From Candidatus Gastranaerophilales bacterium (lineage in GTDB: Bacteria > Cyanobacteriota > Vampirovibrionia > Gastranaerophilales > JAILCC01): a DNA stretch of 15,458 nucleotides. The notes under the pieces are model-generated. The model saw nothing but the letters and a program-made list of their open reading frames with translations, did not search any database and was not told the origin of the DNA. The stretch's first letter is position 1, and the number at the start of each line of letters is the position of its first letter. The position numbers and the translations under genes are program-made. Location of the stretch: the NCBI GenBank assembly GCA_024408745.1, contig JAKSUS010000005.1, positions 1 to 15,458 of the forward strand. Reading direction: 5' to 3'. Shown here one piece after another: positions 1-6,550 of this stretch.

Positions 1-8
1 TTTTATTT

Positions 9-380
9 TTAAGATAACCAAGTAATTAAAATAAATAAATATAACGGAATAAAACAGAATAAAAATCCAATAATAAGAAAAAATATATTTATATTTTTTA
101 AAATGGGTGGTATCGCAAATGTTATTCTCTTATTTTTGAAAATTATTTCAAGTACAAAACCTATAAAAGAAATCAATAACAAGATAAAATGAAGAATGTA
201 ATATTTAATAAGTAATAACATTCCAAAATAAAAAACACCCATTCCACCATCATGAATTTGATAATCTAATTGTATGGAACGAAATATAGTGTAACCACCT
301 AAAACAATGGTTACAAAAAAACAAATATAACCAAGAAAACTAATACAATAAAAAGTAATGTAATTTTTAAGTTTAGTCAT
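9..380 (-). CDS. small multi-spanning membrane protein, unknown function
   Basis: A 123-residue protein dominated by hydrophobic stretches: about residues 8-32, 48-78 (long enough for one or two passes) and 95-119, with short charged loops such as FKNKR between them. This suggests three or four membrane segments and no soluble domain. No family was recognised. It starts with ATG at 380, reads away from the phage genes, and ends in TAA at 9-11. No good Shine-Dalgarno motif precedes the start. Only 30 bases separate it from the divergent gene at 411, and that gap holds a perfect inverted repeat. It could be a host gene marking the left flank of the prophage, or a phage moron such as an exclusion protein; the sequence does not decide. 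Confidence 0.6.
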   Translation of the reverse strand: MTKLKNYITFYCISFLGYICFFVTIVLGGYTIFRSIQLDYQIHDGGMGVFYFGMLLLIKYYILHFILLLISFIGFVLEIIFKNKRITFAIPPILKNINIFFLIIGFLFCFIPLYLFILITWLS

Positions 381-382
381 AG

Positions 383-397
383 TGTGATTTTATCACA
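383..397. promoter_or_regulatory. inverted repeat in a 30-base divergent gap, possible operator
   Basis: TGTGATTTTATCACA is a perfect palindrome with 6-base arms and a 3-base centre. It lies between the start codons of two divergently read genes (380 minus, 411 plus). Its outer TGTGA/TCACA resembles a CRP/FNR-type half-site pair, but the spacing is 5 rather than the usual 6 bases. It could be a regulator site or merely a small hairpin in the leader; there is little room for two promoters here. Confidence 0.3.
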
Positions 398-410
398 GAA
401 AGGAAAAATT

Positions 411-1082
411 ATGAATAACAACCCGTATAATTATGCAGATAATATGATTGATAAAACATATCAATATTCTCAAAAATACAATTTACAAATTAATCCGGGT
501 ACAAGAGGTTAGAATGATGAAGCTGACGCATTCAGGCATACTTTTATGCAAGCTAGTTTGAGTCTTAAAGTTAGTCATACAATATCAAAATTGTTAGGTA
601 ATGGGCATGAAACAGGTGGCAGATTAACTGGTCAAGACCCGAAAGAAGAAAATATGGATAAGTGGAATAATTGGCAAGGACGTGATATTGGAGAACATAT
701 TAAGCAGGAAATACCTCCTGAACAATTAAAAGAGCTTATTCGCACAGGTAAAATAGATGATATAATTGCCGAGAAAGTTTATGAAAGAATGAAAACCGGT
801 CAACTCATAACAAATCCAAATGACTCTCGTAATTATGAAAAAACTTACGGTAAAGATTCTCAATATTCAAAAGATAAAAAGATATATACTTTTGAAGGAA
901 TTAAACAAATGAAACCGGAAGAAGTAAGACAAAATCAAAAGAAAATTCTTGAAGAATTTACAAGTGGCAGAATGATGCACGAAAGTGAAGCTCAACAAAA
1001 AGCCAAAAACGGTGAAATACACGTTAAATCTTATACAAGAGCAGATGGAACAAAAGTTTCCGATTACTACAGAAGCAGATAA
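411..1082 (+). pseudogene. DUF6973-like protein interrupted by an in-frame TAG
   Basis: Translation from ATG 411 (Shine-Dalgarno-like AGAAAGGA just upstream) runs 33 codons to TAG at 510-512, then stays open in the same frame to TAA at 1082; the full reading would be about 223 residues. The parts belong together: the residues after the stop read NDEADAFRH, then GNGHE and NNWQGRDIG, a His/Asn-rich pattern I associate with DUF6973. The stop is one base from TGG (Trp), the likely ancestral codon. Downstream come a KIYTFEGIKQMKPEE segment (about residues 159-173 of the full frame) and a C-terminal YTRADGTKV tail. The KIYT segment recurs in the small ORF after the scaffold gene. An internal ATG at 546 could restart translation but has no convincing ribosome site. 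Function unknown. Confidence 0.6.
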
Positions 1083-1123
1083 TTAAGCGTATTGGTGTAA
1101 AAAATCGTCCCCTTTGATTATAT

Positions 1124-1201
1124 TGTTAGGCAAGTATGCCCAATCTACAATTCTTGTTCATTTTCAATATAAATTTGTCGGCTTAGTAAAGCCGACCTAC
1201 A
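1124..1201. repeat. two related 26-base palindromic repeats
   Basis: Copy 1 (1124-1149) and copy 2 (1176-1201) both begin TGT, carry AGTA near the centre, and end CTACA. Copy 2 has a perfect 8-base stem, GTCGGCTT at 1177-1184 with AAGCCGAC at 1189-1196, around an AGTA loop. Copy 1 has a shorter GGCA/TGCC stem around the same AGTA. They look like two diverged members of one short palindromic repeat family, 52 bases apart. Confidence 0.55.
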
Positions 1202-1272
1202 TTTTACTTAGTATCTTAGTAACTCTAAAAACAACACTTTTTAGTGTTTTTAATATCGTATTACTTTATTTA

Positions 1273-1280
1273 GGAAGGAG
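1273..1280 (+). promoter_or_regulatory. strong ribosome binding site fixing the portal start
   Basis: GGAAGGAG lies 4 bases upstream of ATG 1285. It is the only strong Shine-Dalgarno motif in the region and selects this start over the longer open frame reaching back to 1114. Confidence 0.8.
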
Positions 1281-1284
1281 AAAA

Positions 1285-2967
1285 ATGGTTAAAACTGTTG
1301 AAAATCAGAATGATAATATCATTTCTGATCAAAATTACCTGAAAGATAAGATTTGTTCTGTCTTTGATGAATTAAATTCCCGTCGTCAAACTCAAAAAGA
1401 TGACATCAAAGAAGTTGAACAAGCTATCTTTCTGAAGAAAAAGGATAAATTTCAAATGACTGATTTATTTGAACTTTATCAAACTTTTAAATCCCATATT
1501 TGGGAAAATCTTTATTCTAATTTGGACTTGCTTTTTGATGTTAAAGGTCAAAATGAAGAGTCTGAAAAAACTGCATTATTGCAAAAACACAATTTGCAAA
1601 AGTATTTTGAAGCAGCAAAATTGCAAAATGTTCTTGATGATGCGATTGATTATTTAATCAGAAAATCGGAAGCGATTATCTTTGTCGGTTGGAAAATGCA
1701 GGAAAAATTTATCCGCAGAAAAAAGAATGTTGTTATTCCTGCTGAAACTCCCAACGGGTTAAACAAAATTCGTCAGGAAATCGTTGTTGAGAAAAAGAAA
1801 ATCTATGACGGCTTGGATTTGAGAGCTATTGATCCTGAAAATCTCGTTTTTGATGTTGATGATAAAAAATATTTTATCTATCAAAGTTTTGTTTCAATGT
1901 CAGAACTTGCAAACATCAAAGGCTTTAATTGCTTAACGCCTGAAAAGTTTGAACAAATTAAAACTTATGTTAATTCAAATACTAAAAATGCTAATGTTAA
2001 AGGTATTATAGATGATAAAATCGAGCTTCTTGAATACTGGGGTGATATCAAGTTAGCAGACGGAAGTGTTGCCTACAATCAGGTTGTTGTCGTTGCTGCA
2101 AGAGAATTTGTTGTACGTCAGGAATTAAATCCTTACATCATTAACCCGTTTGTCGTTATGGAAATTTTAAAAGACCCTGATACCAAAAGAGGTTTTGTTT
2201 ATTTGAAAACGGCTTTGCCTATGAAAGAAAAAGCGCAACAAATTTTCATCAACCAATTAAGAGCATTGGAATTTATTACTAACCCTGCTTATTTAGCACC
2301 AAAAGGTGCCTTTGCTAATATTTCACAAGACGCCGAACCCGGTAAAATCATTGAATATGAACCATCTTTAATGCCACAGGCACCTGCGCCGTTAAATATG
2401 TCAGGAGCGCTGCAAGGTTGGGAGTTTTTAAGTTATTTGAAAAATATTGAAGAAACTTCAACAGGTATATTTAAAAACTTTGGCGGAGTTATTGATAAAA
2501 CAAGAACGGCAACCGAGGTTGAAGCAACCGTTGGTGGGCAAAATTCAAGATTAGCAATGATTATCGACCAAATTAATCAGTACTTAATTATTCCTGTTAT
2601 TGAAAAATCTGCTGATTTAATTGCCAACTTGATTTTTGATAAAGAAACAATTTTCATTAATCAGAATGAAGGTTCGATAACGGAAGTTATTGATGAAAAT
2701 GTCCGCAACGGTGAGTATAAGTACATTTATGGGGACAGAAATGCCGTTCAGGTAAGAAAATTCAAAATAAAAGAAATGCTGGATATTTGTGCAAATATGC
2801 TTAAAACTTTCCCTGAATTACAGAAAAACATTAACCCGACAGAAGCACTAAAATTTGTACTTGAACAGTATGGTTACGATAACTTTGAAAGGTTTAAAAA
2901 CAATGACATTATCGAAAATAATGAGCAATCACCAGATTTATCTTCTGCATGGATTGATAAAAAGTAA
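1285..2967 (+). CDS. phage portal (head-tail connector) protein
   Basis: About 560 residues from ATG 1285, a normal size for the dodecameric portal ring of short-tailed phages. The portal sits at one capsid vertex, nucleates assembly and is the DNA channel. Portal-like wording includes YDGLDLRAIDPENLVFD in the first third, KDPDTKRGFVYLK and a Pro/Gly-rich EYEPSLMPQAPAPLN stretch past the middle, then RTATEVEA at about residues 406-413. The TATEV signature followed by Arg-containing helices is typical of portal stem/wing regions. The N-terminal 60 residues are charged and helical. The frame is intact, unlike several neighbours. The small gene at 2903-3115 overlaps its end. No terminase large subunit precedes it, although terL usually lies just upstream of portal. 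Identification is by motif recall, not a search. Confidence 0.85.
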   Translation: MVKTVENQNDNIISDQNYLKDKICSVFDELNSRRQTQKDDIKEVEQAIFLKKKDKFQMTDLFELYQTFKSHIWENLYSNLDLLFDVKGQNEESEKTALLQKHNLQKYFEAAKLQNVLDDAIDYLIRKSEAIIFVGWKMQEKFIRRKKNVVIPAETPNGLNKIRQEIVVEKKKIYDGLDLRAIDPENLVFDVDDKKYFIYQSFVSMSELANIKGFNCLTPEKFEQIKTYVNSNTKNANVKGIIDDKIELLEYWGDIKLADGSVAYNQVVVVAAREFVVRQELNPYIINPFVVMEILKDPDTKRGFVYLKTALPMKEKAQQIFINQLRALEFITNPAYLAPKGAFANISQDAEPGKIIEYEPSLMPQAPAPLNMSGALQGWEFLSYLKNIEETSTGIFKNFGGVIDKTRTATEVEATVGGQNSRLAMIIDQINQYLIIPVIEKSADLIANLIFDKETIFINQNEGSITEVIDENVRNGEYKYIYGDRNAVQVRKFKIKEMLDICANMLKTFPELQKNINPTEALKFVLEQYGYDNFERFKNNDIIENNEQSPDLSSAWIDKK

Positions 2968-3115
2968 TGAATGGAAACTTTATCAAAACTATATAAACCA
3001 TTTAATATACGACTACATTAATACCTCTGAGAGCAAAGATTTTCTCAGGGGTATTAAATTTTCTTTGACAAAATTTGAAGACGAAATAGAAAGGAACGTA
3101 AATGACAAGCATTAA
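2903..3115 (+). CDS. small phage protein overlapping the portal gene end
   Basis: A 70-residue reading from ATG 2903 (AAAGG about ten bases upstream); ATG 2921 (64 residues) is an alternative. It overlaps the portal 3' end in another frame and overlaps the tail-fibre start by 14 bases, forming a tight chain. The C-terminal two thirds read SNEWKLYQNYIN ... FLRGIKFSLTKFEDEIE, an amphipathic pattern like the small proteins that often follow portal genes in gut phages (a short EWK motif, then a helix pair with FxRG). Function unknown. A 13-base-pair hairpin lies inside the coding sequence. The alternative is that the portal-fibre gap is non-coding and this reading is chance. Confidence 0.5.
   Translation: MTLSKIMSNHQIYLLHGLIKSNEWKLYQNYINHLIYDYINTSESKDFLRGIKFSLTKFEDEIERNVNDKH
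3019..3056 (+). other. long hairpin within the portal-fibre junction
   Basis: Arms 3019-3031 and 3044-3056 pair over 13 positions with a single G-U pair, around a 12-base loop. AAATTTTC follows, so the structure is terminator-like but without a clean T run. It lies inside the small reading frame 2903-3115, so it is either a coding-embedded RNA structure or evidence that this junction is not coding. Confidence 0.6.
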
Positions 3116-3719
3116 TTACAATGAATTTCAGGCAGGACAAGGTGTTAGCGCTCCTGCATTAAACGAAAATTTTACTTTGACTAATAACGCAATTGAAAAT
3201 TTGGAGGTGGTGGTCAATTCTGCCGTTACATCATTAACTTCAACTACATTATTAAAGGCTAACAAAAATGGTAGCAGTTCGGAAACTTTTTCGGTCGCAA
3301 ATGCAACTGAAAATACTCATGCAGTAAACTTAGGACAATTAAATTCATTCCCTGCGGTAAACCCTGTGGGCAGTATAATTTGGTTTGCAGGCACAAGTAT
3401 TCCCGCAGGTTATTTATTATGTGACGGCAGAGCAGTTTCAAGAACAACTTATGCAACTCTTTTTTCCGCTTTAGGTACTAAATACGGGGCTGGTGATAGC
3501 AGTACGACTTTTAATTTACCTAATTTAATTAATAAATTCATACAAGGTTCTGCTACCGCAGGGACAATATCTTCAACATCAGGTTCTACGAGTTCAAATG
3601 GAAATCACTCTCACAGTTGCCCGTCAGGAAGTTATCCGTCTGAAACAGGAAGCGCAGGGGCTCATACGCATACTCTTAATATGAGTAATATGACTTTGAT
3701 GCCATGTGTTAAGTGTTAG
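3102..3719 (+). CDS. tail fibre protein with phage tail-collar domain
   Basis: A 205-residue protein after an AGAAAGGAA ribosome site. The N-terminal 80 residues are Asn/Ser/Thr-rich and likely form the attachment and trimeric shaft part. Residues about 88-150 match the tail-collar pattern: GSIIWFAGTSIPAGYLLCDG, then RTTYATLFSALGTKYGAGD and FNLPNL. This domain is found in short and long tail fibres and helps place the receptor-binding tip. The C-terminus is Ser/Gly/His-rich (GNHSHS, AHTHTLN), as in many collar fibres, and ends with NMTLMPCVKC. The ending TAG is used as a normal stop. It opens the receptor-binding cassette; the 3720-3845 foldback follows it. Confidence 0.85.
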   Translation: MTSINYNEFQAGQGVSAPALNENFTLTNNAIENLEVVVNSAVTSLTSTTLLKANKNGSSSETFSVANATENTHAVNLGQLNSFPAVNPVGSIIWFAGTSIPAGYLLCDGRAVSRTTYATLFSALGTKYGAGDSSTTFNLPNLINKFIQGSATAGTISSTSGSTSSNGNHSHSCPSGSYPSETGSAGAHTHTLNMSNMTLMPCVKC

Positions 3720-3755
3720 ATTAATTCTAATTAAAACAAAGCATTAATGTGTACG

Positions 3756-3821
3756 TTAAAGACACTGAGACGCTAAGATATTTTTTAACTTACTGCCTTA
3801 GAGCCTTAGTGCCTTAGTAAC
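3756..3821. repeat. octamer-periodic foldback element, locus B
   Basis: The left arm carries GACACTGA and GACGCTAA in consecutive 8-base steps (3761-3776), preceded by the similar ACGTTAAA at 3753-3760. The right arm carries GCCTTAGA, GCCTTAGT and GCCTTAGT at 3795, 3803 and 3811, exactly 8 bases apart. The arms are imperfectly complementary: about 14 of 20 core positions match by Watson-Crick pairing, more if G-U is allowed. It lies between the collar fibre and the BppU-like gene, ending about 10 bases before the ribosome site AGAAAGGA. Confidence 0.7.
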
Positions 3822-3845
3822 ATATAAAAAGAAAGGAATTATATT

Positions 3846-4208
3846 ATGATAAAAATAAAAATTGGGGAACAAAAACCGTTAAATTATACATTAAAAGTGA
3901 AATCAACAGGTTTACCGGTTAATTTAGTTAATTCTACAATAGTTTTTCAAATAAAAGAGAATGAAAATCAGGTAGATGATTTTCTATGTGAAAAATTTAT
4001 TACAGAAACAAGTAATCCTGACGAGTACGGTCAAATAATTGATGCTCAAAATGGCAGATTTTTTATATTTTTAAAAAGAGAAGACACTATTAATTTAGAT
4101 GTTAATAAGGACTATTATTATACTATTTGGCGATATTTCGGAAATATCAAAGAAGTCATTTCTTCAAGCGGAATGAAAATAGAAGCATTTATAGTTTGTC
4201 CTGATTAA
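3846..4208 (+). CDS. BppU N-terminal-domain-like baseplate/fibre protein
   Basis: A 120-residue beta-rich protein with a clear ribosome site (GAAAGGA). The opening KIKIGEQKPLNYTLKVKSTGLPVNL, the strand STIVFQIKE and the later GRFFIFLKREDTINL and YYYTIW follow the immunoglobulin-like pattern of BppU-type N-terminal domains. These anchor receptor-binding proteins to the tail in several phages. Here it is a stand-alone gene directly ahead of the long fibre, fitting an adaptor between tail and fibre. The next gene starts 17 bases later, so the two are probably translated from one message. Assignment is by fold pattern only. Confidence 0.6.
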   Translation: MIKIKIGEQKPLNYTLKVKSTGLPVNLVNSTIVFQIKENENQVDDFLCEKFITETSNPDEYGQIIDAQNGRFFIFLKREDTINLDVNKDYYYTIWRYFGNIKEVISSSGMKIEAFIVCPD

Positions 4209-4225
4209 TTGAGGAGAGGAATATT

Positions 4226-5449
4226 ATGACTGATAATGTAATAGAAATTATAAATAATGATTATATTGTTGAAATTGAAGAAGCTTCTTATACTATAGAA
4301 ACAGGCGATATTTCTATTTGTAATTATGAACATATGCCTAATAAACCTAAAATAAATTCAGTAGAATTAGTAGGCAATAAAACTTCTTCAGATTTACAGT
4401 TGGCTTCTGAAACTGACATGGTTTTAAAGGAAGATATTTCAAATAAAGTTATAACAATTAATGCAGCTTCAACTGATGAGCAATATGCAAGTGCTAAATG
4501 TGTATATACCGGTTTGTTGAGTAAATCAAATATCGATTTATCTAATCTTTCGGAAATCGGTCAAGCTGTATTAAATAGCAAAGTACCAAATACACGTACT
4601 GTTAACGGGCAACCGCTATCTGCTGATGTGGTTATTGATACAACAAATTCATTTTCCGATATTACAGGACAACCTAATGATAATCAAAATTTAGCCACAG
4701 TTTTAAGTACAAAGCAAGATACCCTTGTTTCAGGTACAAATATTAAAACTGTAAATAACACTTCTTTGTTAGGTAGCGGAAATATTGAGCTTGGTAGTTC
4801 AGTGCCTGATGCAACAGAAAGTACTAAAGGTATAATGAAACTTTATTCATCAATAGGGAATAATACTGACGGAACAATAACACAAAGCGCTATTAGTATT
4901 TCATTGAGTACTAAGCAAGATGCTCTTGTTTCAGGTACAAACATTAAAACCATAAATAATAATAGCCTTTTAGGTAGTGGAAATATAAGTATTTCTGCAA
5001 GCTTGTCAAGTGCAGGTTCATCAACAACTCCTATATACATAAATAGTAGCGGAACCCCAACAGCTTGTAGCTATTCGTTAGGAAGTTTAGCATCACATAA
5101 CTATCAAACAAGTTATTCTTCTGTTTCGTCAACTTCACATTCGGTAGTTATTAAAGAATACATAAGTGGAACAAGCGGATACCGTATATGGTCAACGGGT
5201 TATTGTAAACAGTGGGGAAAAATTACTCGTGCATCAAACGACCCTGTTATAACGATTACGTTTTTAAAAACCTTTAAAGATGCTAATTATAGTGTAAGCA
5301 AAAATTTTGAATGGTCTACTAACCAATCTGCATTTTACGATTATATATGTTGCTATAATAAAACAGCAAGCGGATTTAAGACAAGAAATAATAAGACCTA
5401 TGATGCTACATGGTGTGCATCAGGTTATTTAGCATCAGGACAATATTAA
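4226..5449 (+). CDS. long tail fibre / receptor-binding protein
   Basis: 407 residues, with a strong GAGGAGAGG ribosome site. The N-terminal 60 residues (VIEIINNDYIVEIEE, then EHMPNKPKINSVELVGNKT) resemble the fibre head piece used in gut phages. The shaft holds two near-identical blocks, STKQD(T/A)LVSGTNIKT(V/I)NN followed by SLLGSGNI, at about residues 160-187 and 227-254; they are 67 residues apart with a PDATESTKGIMKLYSSIG segment between. The last about 95 residues (YRIWSTGYCKQWGKI ... FLKTFKDANYSV ... CYNKTASGF) look like a gp53-type C-terminal fibre tip, a beta-sandwich that usually contacts the receptor. It has five Cys, which is notable. The 142-aa fibre-associated gene follows 10 bases later. 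Confidence 0.8.
   Translation: MTDNVIEIINNDYIVEIEEASYTIETGDISICNYEHMPNKPKINSVELVGNKTSSDLQLASETDMVLKEDISNKVITINAASTDEQYASAKCVYTGLLSKSNIDLSNLSEIGQAVLNSKVPNTRTVNGQPLSADVVIDTTNSFSDITGQPNDNQNLATVLSTKQDTLVSGTNIKTVNNTSLLGSGNIELGSSVPDATESTKGIMKLYSSIGNNTDGTITQSAISISLSTKQDALVSGTNIKTINNNSLLGSGNISISASLSSAGSSTTPIYINSSGTPTACSYSLGSLASHNYQTSYSSVSSTSHSVVIKEYISGTSGYRIWSTGYCKQWGKITRASNDPVITITFLKTFKDANYSVSKNFEWSTNQSAFYDYICCYNKTASGFKTRNNKTYDATWCASGYLASGQY
4706..4986 (+). repeat. two 80-base direct repeats in the fibre gene, offset 201 bases
   Basis: 4706-4785 and 4907-4986 encode near-identical protein blocks and keep the reading frame because the offset is 67 codons. Most differences are at third codon positions or conservative, such as TVNNTSLL against TINNNSLL. 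They are shaft repeats of the fibre and a natural site for recombination that would shorten or lengthen the fibre by 67 residues. Confidence 0.8.
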
Positions 5450-5459
5450 GGAGTAAATT

Positions 5460-5888
5460 ATGGAAATAAAAGCAACATTAGAAAAGCCTTGTACAGAAGA
5501 ATCAAGAATTGATTTTATTATTACCCAAAATCACAATAACGGTTACGAAATCAGAGAAACAGAAAACACACTTGAGGCTTGGGGATATACCAAAGAAGAA
5601 AAACAAGAACAGGAACGATTGGGAAAAGACCAAATGACCTTAACACCTGCTGATGTTGAAAGAGCATTATACAAAGCCAAAGGTATGGACTTTGAAGATT
5701 TAAAAGAGTTAATTGCAACAGGAACAGGAATTGACTTAAAGGCATTGGCAATAGAATTTAGAGCAACTAATTTTTATCGTGGTGCTATGTTTGGTAACAG
5801 CAGATTATTTGACGTTGTCGGTACTTTGCTCGGTTATACACCGGATGATATTGATTACTTATTTGAAAATAAGGAATTACCAAATTAG
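5460..5888 (+). CDS. tail-fibre-associated protein, unknown function
   Basis: A 142-residue soluble, acidic protein whose start codon is 10 bases after the fibre stop, with AAGGAG 6-11 bases before ATG. It opens MEIKATLEKPCTEESRIDFIITQNHNNGYEIRETE and contains EAWGYTKEEKQEQE, then the helical DVERALYKAKGMDFEDLKELI and the closing FDVVGTLLGYTPDDIDYLFENKELP. I recognise this as a recurrent companion of tail fibres in gut bacterial phages, but know of no demonstrated role. Position suggests a fibre chaperone or a small tail component. The normal stop is TAG. It is followed by the locus C foldback, making it the last gene of the fibre unit. Confidence 0.6.
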   Translation: MEIKATLEKPCTEESRIDFIITQNHNNGYEIRETENTLEAWGYTKEEKQEQERLGKDQMTLTPADVERALYKAKGMDFEDLKELIATGTGIDLKALAIEFRATNFYRGAMFGNSRLFDVVGTLLGYTPDDIDYLFENKELPN

Positions 5889-6007
5889 TTTACAGTTTAC
5901 AGGTGAATAGGTGAAATTGACTGAAAAGTTGATAAGGTGAATAGTTATTTGTGGCTTATTAATTAAAATTTAAACTATTCACCTGTTCACCTTATCAACT
6001 ATAAACT
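5886..6007. repeat. octamer-periodic foldback element, locus C
   Basis: The left arm includes AGGTGAAT and AGGTGAAA at 5901-5916, then a longer run to 5946; the right arm spans 5973-6000. The left segment 5927-5946 (20 bases) is perfectly complementary to the right arm except that the right arm contains one extra octamer, TGTTCACC at 5984-5991. A 15-base part of the right arm (5978-5992) also pairs at 14 of 15 positions with 5901-5915. The outermost AGTTTACAG and CTATAAACT can pair as well. The element occupies most of the gap before the DUF1353 gene. Confidence 0.8.
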
Positions 6008-6043
6008 ACCTACACATTAAACTATTATACAAGGAGTTTTCAA

Positions 6044-6448
6044 ATGAATTATAATTCTTTTGATGTTAAACCTAAAATAGCAGTTGATTTGGATAATAAA
6101 GTAAAACCTTTTAAATTATTAAATAATATTGTATATATATCAGGTGATTATTGCGGTAAAGATATTTACAGAATAGTTATAAATAAAGGATATTCGTGGA
6201 ATGGCGCAAATATACCAAGATATTTTTGGCGAATTATCGGAAGTCAGTTTAACCCTGAATTTTTACCCGCTTCGATGATTCACGATTGGCTATGTGAACA
6301 TAAAGACTTTATTATCCAAAACGGAGTTAAAGTATCTTCTGATATATTCAGGGATATTTTGATTTTATACGGAGTTTCCAAGTTTAAAGCCAATATTATG
6401 GCAAATGCCGTAAGATTATTTCAATATACGCAAAAAGGTTGGAATTAA
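6044..6448 (+). CDS. DUF1353 phage protein
   Basis: 134 residues with a good AAGGAG ribosome site. The central YSWNGANIPRYFWRIIGS, followed by FLPASMIHDWLCEH and a Phe-Arg-Asp helix (SSDIFRDIL), is the hallmark wording of DUF1353, a small family frequent in phage and prophage late regions. The conserved Ser-Trp-Asn-Gly and His-Asp-Trp-Leu motifs suggest a folded, possibly enzymatic pocket, but no activity is established to my knowledge. It stands alone between two different octamer foldbacks (loci C and D), unlike the tightly overlapping genes around it, so it looks like a self-contained cassette or moron. Confidence 0.8.
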   Translation: MNYNSFDVKPKIAVDLDNKVKPFKLLNNIVYISGDYCGKDIYRIVINKGYSWNGANIPRYFWRIIGSQFNPEFLPASMIHDWLCEHKDFIIQNGVKVSSDIFRDILILYGVSKFKANIMANAVRLFQYTQKGWN

Positions 6449-6453
6449 TATTA

Positions 6454-6521
6454 GTTGAAAAGTTGATAGGTTGAAGGGTTGAATGCAAGTTTTCAACCTT
6501 TCAACAATTCAACATTTCAAC
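6454..6521. repeat. octamer-periodic foldback element, locus D (4+4 units)
   Basis: The clearest member of the family. The left arm is four consecutive 8-base units of form GTTGANNN starting at 6454, 6462, 6470 and 6478. The right arm is four consecutive 8-base units of form NNTTCAAC ending at 6497, 6505, 6513 and 6521. The reverse complement of each right unit is GTTGAANN, so the arms pair in register with changes only in the last positions. The central loop is about 4 bases if all units pair. It ends 17 bases before the ribosome site of the next gene. Confidence 0.85.
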
Positions 6522-6550
6522 TTTCACAAATTATAAATAAGGAGATTATT

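Larger units (their letters stand above)
1083..1284. other. 202-base non-coding leader before the portal gene, rich in foldbacks
   Basis: The portal frame is open upstream to 1114, but that stretch has no phage-like protein content and the true start is at 1285. The gap holds two related 26-base palindromes (1124-1149 and 1176-1201), two octamer-spaced CTTAGTA words (about 1206-1221), and a weak AT-rich hairpin, AACACT/AGTGTT at 1233-1248, followed by a few Ts. It may be a leader with termination or processing hairpins; no clear sigma-70 promoter was identified. Confidence 0.5.

Noticed and set aside
1114..1284. Portal protein extended N-terminally to 1114
   Set aside because: The extra 57 codons translate repeat-bearing DNA with no portal character, and the strong GGAAGGAG site sits just before ATG 1285.
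6479..6550. Start of the 120-residue protein at TTG 6479
   Set aside because: That extension is encoded by the right arm of the octamer foldback; AAGGAG at 6538-6543 selects ATG 6551.
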